In this document: piece after piece, positions 1 through 7,167 of the stretch
Layout of the letters: each line of letters begins with the position of its first letter
Position numbering within the stretch: the stretch's first letter is position 1
Source of the DNA: Defluviitalea raffinosedens
Lineage (GTDB): Bacteria > Bacillota > Clostridia > Lachnospirales > Defluviitaleaceae
DNA: 55,171 nt
Assembly: GCF_016908775.1 (NCBI RefSeq)
Contig: NZ_JAFBEP010000021.1
Location: forward strand, 1-55,171
Reading direction: 5' to 3'
The notes under the pieces: model-generated
Told to the model about the DNA's origin: nothing
The model's input: the letters and a program-made list of their open reading frames with translations, nothing else
Databases searched by the model: none
Position numbers and translations under genes: made by a program

Positions 1-578
<578 letters not shown>

Positions 579-772
579 AAGGCACTCCTCCTTTCTGACC
601 TTGGGGGTAGGGGGTAATTAATCCTTACACCCTTTCGACCGTGCAACGGGCGTGGGGCTTCGTAGGAAAAAACGCAAATTCAAACGGGGTATTAAAGGAA
701 CAACCGGGATAAAATTCATATAATTAAAATAAATTTGGTGTGTATTTCATCTTGGGAAAGTTTATTCTTTAG

Positions 773-810
773 AGAAAAGGCACAGCAGGATATTCCACTG
801 TGCCTTTTCT
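773..810 (-). terminator. Rho-independent-type terminator after the capsid gene
   Basis: A perfect 13-bp inverted repeat (AGAAAAGGCACAG at 773-785 and its complement at 798-810) has a 12-base loop. It sits 8 bases beyond the stop of the leftward capsid gene. The U-rich part lies in and just after the stem (CCTTTTCTC), so it is a plausible intrinsic terminator separating the capsid operon from tnpW. Confidence 0.7.
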
Positions 811-818
811 CGTATGTT

Positions 819-1766
819 TTAACTGTTGGTCTCGGTATTCATCTGAATTACCTTCACTGCCTCCGGGCGAATAAGTTTTCCATCAACAAATTCAAAGGCA
901 AGGTAACCCATCTGGTCGAGCAGGGCAAACTTCTCTGAGAGTGCCCTCACGCTGACAGGGCTTCTGCAGATGATCCAGTAGTAGCTAAAATCACCGAAGG
1001 CTATAGGCTTTGAATCAGACTCCATATCCGGCATAAACTCTGATATAAATACCTTTTTACTGAGGATGGTATCATCGCTGTCGCGCCAGAGGTAGTTTCC
1101 GGCTTCATCCTTCATTGTGCGAAGGGCAAGGGCTGTCTTATCGTTCATGAGCCATACAGCATTTTTGCGGTATTTCGGCTTCACAGAGAAGTACAGGCGG
1201 ATTATATGATCATAGGTGATTTCATCGACGGAATAGGCAACCTCAGCACCGTTTGCATCGTTTAAGATACCTGTCGGCATATGCACACCGGTACCGTTAA
1301 TAAAGGCGTTGTCCTCAGCTTTGGCAAAGTTCCTGGCAAGGCGCTTTACAAGGTAGCTTTCGATGTCGAATGCGGCATCGCGGACAAAGTCCGAATTCAT
1401 TTTTACAAGAGCAGCGAGTTTATGGCTTTCAACAGTGTACTGAATGAAATCATTTAGTCCGTCAAAAACAGGGATAGTGCCGCCTTCCGGTACAAACTGC
1501 GCAAGGTCATCGTATTCTTTTGCAAGGATGTGATAGCTGCCTTCATATACGTTAAAGATTGTGCCGATTTTTCTGAACAGGCTCTCGTTTTTGATGGCTG
1601 CTTCATATTTGTTATTTGTGGCATTTGGCATGACATAAGTACCTGTATCGCTGCTGCGGCCTTCGGAAAGTCCAGAATAATCGTTTTCCTGGCCGCGCAT
1701 GGCATTCCAGAAGTGCTTGCTGTATTCCGGCTGACCGGTATATACTCTGACTTCAGTATAACTCAT
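819..1766 (-). CDS. HK97-fold phage major capsid protein
   Basis: This 315-residue protein has HK97 gp5-type features: an N-terminal arm, a segment with the phrase FVPEGGTIPVFD (E-loop/P-domain style), a long spine helix followed by NAFINGTGVHMPTGIL, and a C-terminal A-domain strand region. In the family the protein assembles the icosahedral shell. Unlike full phage versions there is no long N-terminal scaffolding (delta) domain, and no prohead protease, portal or terminase gene adjoins it. The start at 1766 is supported by GGAGGG nine bases upstream. A 101-residue zinc-ribbon gene ends 12 bp upstream, so the two are probably cotranscribed. It could form small satellite capsids, modify helper capsids, or be a domesticated shell (encapsulin-like). 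The fold is fairly sure, the role is not. Confidence 0.85.
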   Translation of the reverse strand: MSYTEVRVYTGQPEYSKHFWNAMRGQENDYSGLSEGRSSDTGTYVMPNATNNKYEAAIKNESLFRKIGTIFNVYEGSYHILAKEYDDLAQFVPEGGTIPVFDGLNDFIQYTVESHKLAALVKMNSDFVRDAAFDIESYLVKRLARNFAKAEDNAFINGTGVHMPTGILNDANGAEVAYSVDEITYDHIIRLYFSVKPKYRKNAVWLMNDKTALALRTMKDEAGNYLWRDSDDTILSKKVFISEFMPDMESDSKPIAFGDFSYYWIICRSPVSVRALSEKFALLDQMGYLAFEFVDGKLIRPEAVKVIQMNTETNS

Positions 1767-1778
1767 GGCGTTCCCTCC

Positions 1779-2084
1779 TTAAATCTTATCGCAGAATGGA
1801 CAGGCATAGAGACCGAGGTCATGGTAGCTGAGCGATCTTCCTACCTGTTTCAAGTGGTGGTGGCATTTCGGACACAGAATGTTATATTCCATAGCCCCTT
1901 CAATGGTATGAGGATGCTTTGCATGGAGGCGGTATCGCAATTTTAACTTTCCTTTATCGTCTTCGATGACAACATCGGAAAGATGCAGGTCGCACATGGC
2001 ATGGGCATACTCATCGGAATAGTAAGTATGTTGCGGTCGCAATAGAGTGCCTTCCTTATTCATTTTCATAAGCGGATAATTCAT
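1779..2084 (-). CDS. Small zinc-ribbon protein upstream of the capsid gene
   Basis: This protein has 101 residues and no recognised full-length family. Two cysteine pairs in the C-terminal third, CPKC (about 71-74) and CPFC (about 95-98), would form a treble-clef or zinc-ribbon site. Histidines (HAKHPHT, CHHHLK) lie between and before them, so an HNH-like nuclease is possible, but I do not see a convincing HNH core. The ATG at 2084 follows GGAGGG. It lies between the iteron cluster and the capsid gene and is likely translated from the same message as the capsid protein. Possible roles are DNA binding, late-gene activation or a packaging accessory; all are guesses from position. Confidence 0.6.
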   Translation of the reverse strand: MNYPLMKMNKEGTLLRPQHTYYSDEYAHAMCDLHLSDVVIEDDKGKLKLRYRLHAKHPHTIEGAMEYNILCPKCHHHLKQVGRSLSYHDLGLYACPFCDKI

Positions 2085-2194
2085 GTTTTTCCCTCCTCAA
2101 AATTAAGATGTTTGAATGTGGTTGATGATATTTCCTGTAGATCTGACTGCTGAGCGCTGATCATGACGTATCACTATAGCTGTTCCTCCCTCCG

Positions 2195-2489
2195 GTGACA
2201 GAAGTGACAGTTCAGTGACAGTAGTTTTGATGAACTGTCACGCTGGAAAGCGGCTTGCGGCAAGGCTTTTAAAGCTTCAGTGACGAAAGTGACAGAACTT
2301 TTCATTTCATACTCGCACTGCTCATAATCTTTTCCTTGTTCTCTGTACTTTTCCAAACTTTATTTTTCCCGCCAAGAAGTTTGAAAGACTGTCACTTCTG
2401 TCACTTGTGGCTGGAAACCCTTGATATATGGGCGTTTTCGCGGTGACAGTTGCCTGTGAGAACTGTCACTCGACTGTCACTTCTGTCAC
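2195..2489. repeat. Iteron cluster, probable replication origin
   Basis: Eleven exact copies of the heptamer GTGACAG lie in 295 bp. Forward copies start at 2195, 2204, 2215, 2289 and 2443. Inverted copies (CTGTCAC) start at 2235, 2389, 2398, 2463, 2474 and 2483. Three pairs are spaced exactly 9 bp apart. The block lies immediately downstream of the primase-helicase stop codon, with an AT-rich spacer in the middle (about 2340-2375). P4- and SaPI-type replicons use iterons near the primase-helicase gene as the origin, so this is the best candidate for that function. This is inference from layout; no melting or binding data are available. Confidence 0.7.
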
Positions 2490-2491
2490 TT

Positions 2492-4792
2492 TTAAGCAAG
2501 AAAATCCGTACTGTCATAACCATAAGCCTTCTTGTACTGCTCCTTTGCCTCAATAGTGAGGGTGAGGTTTTTATAATAGGTGCCTTTATTGGTATGAACG
2601 GTCATTTCCTTAAAGGTGCAGCCGAGATGGGATGCCAATGTCTCTCTGAACTCTTTGGCTGTCTTGGCAAAGCCGTTATTGTTGTCATGGCACCATGCCC
2701 TGTAAACATCGTAGATGCGGCTCGTTGTAGCGGAATCATTAAACTTGCCTTCTGACCGCTTGCACATACATTCCTCATAGAAGGAGATCACAGTATTGTT
2801 CTCCGACATATATTGCTCTCTTGCAAGGCTTACACTGTCCGGCTCGGAAAAGCTGTACCCGTTTGCAATGACCGTCTGCAGCGCCTTAACAGCCTTGTAG
2901 ACGATGCCATCACGCTCGGCATACATTTTGTCAAGGAGTGATTTGTCCTGCTTGTCCTTTGGAATGACATTAGGGCAGCGCACCACCATAATACGGTCAT
3001 AGACCCATTTGCCATCATCGCCGCCAAACTTGGGAAGTCTGTTCATGCAAAACCAGAGCAGCCCGTTGTAGGTGAACTCAAAGGCCTGCTGTCCTTTGAA
3101 CTCGGCATATAGGCTGTCGCCGCCGGTAATTTTCTTAAATGTTTTCAACTCATCTACGGATAGAAAACTCATATCCGAGCTACCGGCAAGGCGTGTGCCA
3201 TATATCGCGCCGGTGCCGAAACGCGCTTCAATCTCCTTAAGGTCGATTCCTATGAAGTTGCCCTTGCCGAGCAACCGTTCCACAAGGCTTTTAAGTTGCG
3301 ATTTGCCGGTGTCGCCATCGCCGACAAGGAAAAGCGCTTTTTTCATTCGCCATCCCTTGATGTTGGAGATGCATACACCGATAAACTCAAGGAGCAGGTG
3401 TTCTATGGCCTTGTCTCCGTCCGTGAGGGTGTGCATATACCTGTCGAAGACCGGCGTAGGTGTTTCCCTTCCCGCCCAGTTGCACGGAATCTGAATGGTG
3501 GAGAGGATATCCGGGGAGTGTGGTACAAGAATGGCGTTATCTGCAGTGATACGGAGCAGGCCATTTCTGAAGTTGATTAAATCCTCATCGGCGTTCAATT
3601 CATCCTGGCTAACATAATTAAGGTCAGTGGTGATATGCTGTAAAGTTTCGCTGACGATGCCCATTCTCACAAGTTCCTCGTCATAATCTGCTATGTACTG
3701 CTTGATAATGCCCATCAGCATATTGTCGGCATAGAGCCGATAACAGCCGTTTTCGTAGACATATTTCAAAAGGCCCTGCTTTCCGTTATCCCTTACAAGC
3801 ACATAGCGGAGATGCTCGCGTACGTACTTTGCAAGGAGCGGAACGCTGACATAAGGTTCACCAGTCTGTTCATGAAATTTGATGAAGTACGGATGCTCCA
3901 TCCTGGATTTATGGAAAATGCCATGACAGGCATTGATACCGGCATTGATTGTGGCTTCTCTGTAATCGTCACGCTCCCATTTTTCGCGATAGAGGGCGGA
4001 ACTGCGGAAGATTTCATCAATAGCAGCGGGATCTGGCCCGGTACGGAATGCAATCATGGCGCACAGCGCCGCGTCAGCCTCGGAGTGAGAGTTATATCCG
4101 GAGATATCTCCATCGTCATATAGTTTCTTGAACTTATCTCCGTTTTTCTGTTTGCGTAAGTTACAGACAATATCGAAATAGGTGCGGTCACCGTCACGTT
4201 TTTGGCTGTATTTTGCTTTCTTGGACTTCCTCATGTTCTTATCGAGAGTGAGCAAGATGGCTGCTGTGCTTTCTTTGAGCGGTTCATTCAGAATCATGTC
4301 ACCAGTATAAGCTGCGAAGCGATTTGTAAGTCCGCCTATATAAAGCTCCAAATGATTGCTTGGATTTTTCATATAGTAAGCTTTATCTAGTCTGGGATTG
4401 CCGTTTTTGTCTGCATAAGTCGGTAGTTTCTCAAAATTACACTTACCGTAAATATGAATACCATTTCCGCTGACGGAACGCTCGGTATAGGAGTTAAAAC
4501 GTTCAAGCAGTATCTGTACGAAGGGATCTGTGATAGGCCTGTGGTCGATGTCAAGGAAGAAGTAGCCTTTAGGTATTACAAAACCTAAGCCTGCAGCGCT
4601 TTGCTTAGTCAGTGAGCTAAGTGCTTCGTCGTAGGTAACCCATGTGTGCCGGTATTTTTCATTAGTGCCTGTCGCCCCACCGCCAGCAGCAAAGGGAATT
4701 TTGTTGATACGGTCGCCATCCATTTCTTTGCGCCAAAGAAACCATATCTTCATATCCATCAGTTCCTGCATTGCGTTTGCCGTTTTGTCCAC
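2492..4792 (-). CDS. P4-type DNA primase-helicase (D5/SF3)
   Basis: This 766-residue replication protein has two parts. The N-terminal third resembles the primase-polymerase domains of phage and plasmid Rep proteins: a leading FLWRKEM...KIPF segment, then GLGFV followed by FLDIDH (probable catalytic acidic residues), then SVSGNGIHI. The C-terminal half is a superfamily 3 helicase with Walker A GDGDTGKS (about 489-497), then SFLSVDELKTFKKITGGD and a sensor-1-like WFCMNRLP. In P4-like elements such a protein binds origin iterons, unwinds and primes. The GTG start at 4792 overlaps a GAGAGGAG ribosome site tightly; an ATG seven codons later is possible. It is 28 bp downstream of the HTH gene and directly upstream of the iterons. 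Confidence 0.88.
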   Translation of the reverse strand: MDKTANAMQELMDMKIWFLWRKEMDGDRINKIPFAAGGGATGTNEKYRHTWVTYDEALSSLTKQSAAGLGFVIPKGYFFLDIDHRPITDPFVQILLERFNSYTERSVSGNGIHIYGKCNFEKLPTYADKNGNPRLDKAYYMKNPSNHLELYIGGLTNRFAAYTGDMILNEPLKESTAAILLTLDKNMRKSKKAKYSQKRDGDRTYFDIVCNLRKQKNGDKFKKLYDDGDISGYNSHSEADAALCAMIAFRTGPDPAAIDEIFRSSALYREKWERDDYREATINAGINACHGIFHKSRMEHPYFIKFHEQTGEPYVSVPLLAKYVREHLRYVLVRDNGKQGLLKYVYENGCYRLYADNMLMGIIKQYIADYDEELVRMGIVSETLQHITTDLNYVSQDELNADEDLINFRNGLLRITADNAILVPHSPDILSTIQIPCNWAGRETPTPVFDRYMHTLTDGDKAIEHLLLEFIGVCISNIKGWRMKKALFLVGDGDTGKSQLKSLVERLLGKGNFIGIDLKEIEARFGTGAIYGTRLAGSSDMSFLSVDELKTFKKITGGDSLYAEFKGQQAFEFTYNGLLWFCMNRLPKFGGDDGKWVYDRIMVVRCPNVIPKDKQDKSLLDKMYAERDGIVYKAVKALQTVIANGYSFSEPDSVSLAREQYMSENNTVISFYEECMCKRSEGKFNDSATTSRIYDVYRAWCHDNNNGFAKTAKEFRETLASHLGCTFKEMTVHTNKGTYYKNLTLTIEAKEQYKKAYGYDSTDFLA

Positions 4793-4820
4793 CTCCTCTC
4801 TGCTGCATTTTGTGCTGCCA

Positions 4821-4997
4821 TTATTCGTGCGCCGAGTTTATGACCAGCCACTCTTTAAAAGCTTCAACCGGAATCAGGATTCTTGTACCAACCCGTATGA
4901 CTGGAAATCCCGGCTTTTTTACAAGTTCGTAGGCCTTCGGCAGACTAATGCCCATCTGCGCCGACAGTTCCTGCACACTCATGGTTGTCTTTTCCAT
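4821..4997 (-). CDS. Excisionase-type helix-turn-helix protein
   Basis: This 58-residue MerR-like winged-helix protein has the excisionase/HTH_17 pattern: MSVQELSAQMGISLPKAYEL forms the recognition unit, followed by FPVIRVGTRILIPVEAFKEWL (wing and helix). Such proteins act as recombination directionality factors or as small regulators of element genes. I place the start at the ATG at 4997 because AAGGAGGAAAGAG precedes it; the longer frame upstream lacks a ribosome site. It is the first gene of the leftward replication and capsid operon. Confidence 0.75.
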   Translation of the reverse strand: MEKTTMSVQELSAQMGISLPKAYELVKKPGFPVIRVGTRILIPVEAFKEWLVINSAHE

Positions 4998-5304
4998 ATA
5001 CTCTTTCCTCCTTATCTTGATAGTTGTTTCGGTTTCTACATCCACCGTTCGCTACCGTTCCTGAGGCAGCCACCTGCTCGTGGTCTCCCCGTATCCGATT
5101 GCAGCAGAAGCGCTCCGGCTTTCACCATCGTGGCGGTTACGCTGCAAAAGTATCTCTCGCGGGCGGACTATTCAGTTGTCAAGGAACCGGAAATTAAGTG
5201 GTTTTACAATTTGTTCTTGTTTTCAATGCCATTGTATAATACAATGTAAGTGATGTTAAATTTTCATCGCTTACAATAACGATTACATTCAAAGGATGAT
5301 TGCC
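4998..5304. other. Divergent intergenic region of the mobile element
   Basis: This spacer separates the leftward HTH/primase operon from the rightward zinc-finger gene. The left part (about 5046-5200) is GC-rich and contains no open frame that I can support. On the minus strand it includes TTGACA (5182-5177), but I find no matching -10 box at a normal distance. The right part is AT-rich and carries the operator and promoter described separately. Confidence 0.5.
5211..5246 (+). promoter_or_regulatory. Promoter with overlapping palindromic operator
   Basis: TTGTTC (5211-5216) and TATAAT (5235-5240) are 18 bp apart. The -10 box sits inside a perfect inverted repeat, CATTGTA (5230-5236) and TACAATG (5240-5246), with a 3-bp centre. 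A repressor bound there would block the promoter of the gene starting at 5305. The cognate repressor is not obvious; the gene product itself or the HTH protein at 4821-4997 are candidates. Confidence 0.5.
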
Positions 5305-6255
5305 ATGAAAAAACTGCCGGTAGAAAATCTCGGTTTCGTTGAAATTGGGGGCGTTGGCGAGATGATATATAGAGCTGTGCGATTTCCAGAGTATGTTCCG
5401 GACTATGACGATGACGGCGAAGTATTAAAGCCCGTTTTCACAGGCCTTCATGCTCCGGAAAGCGGCACTGATTATTCGCTTACCGGACAGGAGCTATTGG
5501 TTAGTCTGTGTAATCTTTACGGAAAATTAAATAACCCAGACAGCACTGAATCGATTTCAGATACCGTCTGGGATTGGTGTAGAAACAATATTCATCCATA
5601 TGATATTGATAGTCTCTGCGAAATCCTCGAAAGCGAGAAGAACGCACACATCACTTACAGGGATATTATTGAGAAGGATGCTACTTTCAGCATAAAAAGG
5701 TTTATCAAGGATTTGTGCGATCTTGGTACTGTCTTCGAGTTGTATTACATCCTTGATAACTTGAAGTATGAAGGTAATGTTAATAATGCAAGAAATCTAT
5801 ATTACGAAGGTAGGCTTCGTGACAGCCTTTCCTTTTTAGAAAGATATAGTAAATATGAAGACGATAAGGAATACAAGGACCATGTTTTAGAAGATTACAA
5901 TGATCTGATCTTCAAGGTCATTGATATATTCCCGGACTTTCGAATGCGGTTGAAGTTAGATAAGAAAACCGGCAAGGTGATGTTTGGCGCAGATGTTCAG
6001 TCTGTTTTTGATATTTGTTGGTATACCTTTTCAAGAATAGTGGCGGATGTTGCACCACCAGTTGATGAGGACCTTGACTATTTTGAATCGCAAGGCTCGA
6101 TACTGTCCTGCCTTGCCTGCGGGAAGTATTTTGTAAGGTGTTCAAGTCGTCAGCTATATTGCGATACTTGGGATTGTCAAGCGGAGCGTAATCGTAGGAA
6201 CAGACGTGCCAGCTATGCTCGGAAGAAGGCGGCTGAAGTAGAAAACAAAGAATAA
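5305..6255 (+). CDS. Unknown protein with C-terminal CGNR-like zinc finger
   Basis: Residues 1 to about 265 are acidic and mostly helical with no family that I can name with confidence. The last 50 residues hold a zinc-finger pattern (CLACGKYFVRC, then LYCDTWDC) followed by a strongly basic tail rich in arginine and lysine. This resembles CGNR and DUF6076-type proteins common in clostridial mobile elements. A nucleic-acid-binding role is likely; a transcription factor or element-borne regulator would fit. I choose the ATG at 5305 because AAAGG ends nine bases upstream; the ATG at 5296 overlaps that site. It is monocistronic behind an operator-bearing promoter. Confidence 0.6.
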   Translation: MKKLPVENLGFVEIGGVGEMIYRAVRFPEYVPDYDDDGEVLKPVFTGLHAPESGTDYSLTGQELLVSLCNLYGKLNNPDSTESISDTVWDWCRNNIHPYDIDSLCEILESEKNAHITYRDIIEKDATFSIKRFIKDLCDLGTVFELYYILDNLKYEGNVNNARNLYYEGRLRDSLSFLERYSKYEDDKEYKDHVLEDYNDLIFKVIDIFPDFRMRLKLDKKTGKVMFGADVQSVFDICWYTFSRIVADVAPPVDEDLDYFESQGSILSCLACGKYFVRCSSRQLYCDTWDCQAERNRRNRRASYARKKAAEVENKE

Positions 6256-6312
6256 CAAATAGATATTGCTACTATTCCTGGCTATTTTTTTATTTTTAAG
6301 AAGGAGCAATAC

Positions 6313-6358
6313 CTTACATCAACTGTAAGTGTTTATCCTTTGTGACATTTGTTATAAT
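6313..6358 (+). promoter_or_regulatory. Probable BceR-type control region of the bceAB operon
   Basis: CTTACA (6313-6318) and TGTAAG (6324-6329) form a perfect inverted repeat with a 5-bp centre. A TATAAT box follows at 6353-6358 without a good -35 box, as expected for an activated promoter. BceR-like regulators are known to bind TnACA/TGTAA inverted repeats with a spacer of about 4 bp, so the site fits autoregulation by the regulator encoded three genes downstream, with a one-base difference in spacing. Confidence 0.5.
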
Positions 6359-6387
6359 TAGGAGTAAGAAAGTCAGGAGGTTATAAA

Positions 6388-7167
6388 ATGAATTCAAATA
6401 AAGTTTTACAAGTTGATAGTGTCACAAAAGTCTATGGTAAGGGCGATAATAAGACAGAAGCCCTCAGAGGAATCAGTTTTGACGTGCTTGAAGGCGAATT
6501 TCTTGGAATTATGGGGGCCAGTGGCTCTGGGAAAACAACACTGCTCAACTGCATTGCTACCATGATTAAACCCAGTTCGGGAAGGGTTTTACTTAAAAAT
6601 AATGATGTTTCTTCTTTCAAAGGTGTACAGTTGGCTGACTATCGCGGTCAAGAAATCGGATACCTGTTTCAGGAATTTGAGCTTTTGGACAACTTAACGG
6701 CGAGAGAAAATATTATTCTTCCGTTATCTCTCCATGGTGTGACAGGTCATCAAGCCGAACAGGAGCTTAAGGAATTGGCAAATCGTCTTGATATTACGGA
6801 TGTTCTTGACAAATTCCCATCCCAGATGTCCGGCGGACAGAAGCAGCGCGTGGCGGCTGCCAGGGCTCTTATCTCAAAACCGAGCATTGTGCTGGCAGAT
6901 GAGCCGACAGGCGCACTTGATAGTAAAAATTCCAAGGTTCTCATGGATAAGCTTTCTGCTATCAACAAGGAGCAGAAGAAAACAATTGTCATGGTTACGC
7001 ATAATGCAAATGCCGCCAGTTATTGCTCTCGTATCCTTTTTATCCAAGACGGCCGCCTGTTCCATGAGCTTAGAAAGAACATTGAAACGGAAAACTCCGA
7101 CAGTTTTTACGAGCGTATTGTGACAGTCATGGCACAACTGGGAGGAGGAAGCGCAAATGTTCTTTAA
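6388..7167 (+). CDS. bceA: BceA-like ABC transporter ATPase
   Basis: This 259-residue MacB/LolD-class ATPase carries Walker A GASGSGKT (43-50), a Q-loop in YLFQEFELLDNLTA, signature MSGGQKQR and Walker B IVLADEPTGALD. It partners the large permease whose gene overlaps its last 11 bases. In Bce systems the pair frees lipid-II-cycle intermediates from bacitracin-like or lantibiotic peptides and also signals to the kinase. GGAGG precedes the ATG at a normal distance. All four bce genes run in one direction with overlaps or gaps of a few bases. Confidence 0.88.
   Translation: MNSNKVLQVDSVTKVYGKGDNKTEALRGISFDVLEGEFLGIMGASGSGKTTLLNCIATMIKPSSGRVLLKNNDVSSFKGVQLADYRGQEIGYLFQEFELLDNLTARENIILPLSLHGVTGHQAEQELKELANRLDITDVLDKFPSQMSGGQKQRVAAARALISKPSIVLADEPTGALDSKNSKVLMDKLSAINKEQKKTIVMVTHNANAASYCSRILFIQDGRLFHELRKNIETENSDSFYERIVTVMAQLGGGSANVL

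Noticed and set aside
735-938. 67-codon plus-strand open frame
   Set aside because: It spans the terminator hairpin and the antisense end of the capsid gene and lacks a ribosome site.
819-1766. Part of a full prophage
   Set aside because: No portal, terminase, protease, tail, lysis or integrase genes lie within range; all neighbours belong to a small replicon or transposon.
1530-1946. 138-codon plus-strand open frame
   Set aside because: It runs antisense across the capsid and zinc-ribbon genes; the cysteine-rich translation is typical of a shadow frame.
2174-2356. 60-codon minus-strand open frame
   Set aside because: It begins with TTG without a ribosome site and its C-terminus is made by the iterons; the repeats explain the sequence better than a protein does.
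2195-2489. CRISPR array
   Set aside because: The repeats are 7 bp, in both orientations and only 9 bp apart in places; there are no spacers of uniform length and no cas genes.
4644-5249. 201-codon plus-strand open frame
   Set aside because: It is antisense to the primase and HTH genes, has no ribosome site, and its composition follows the opposite-strand genes.
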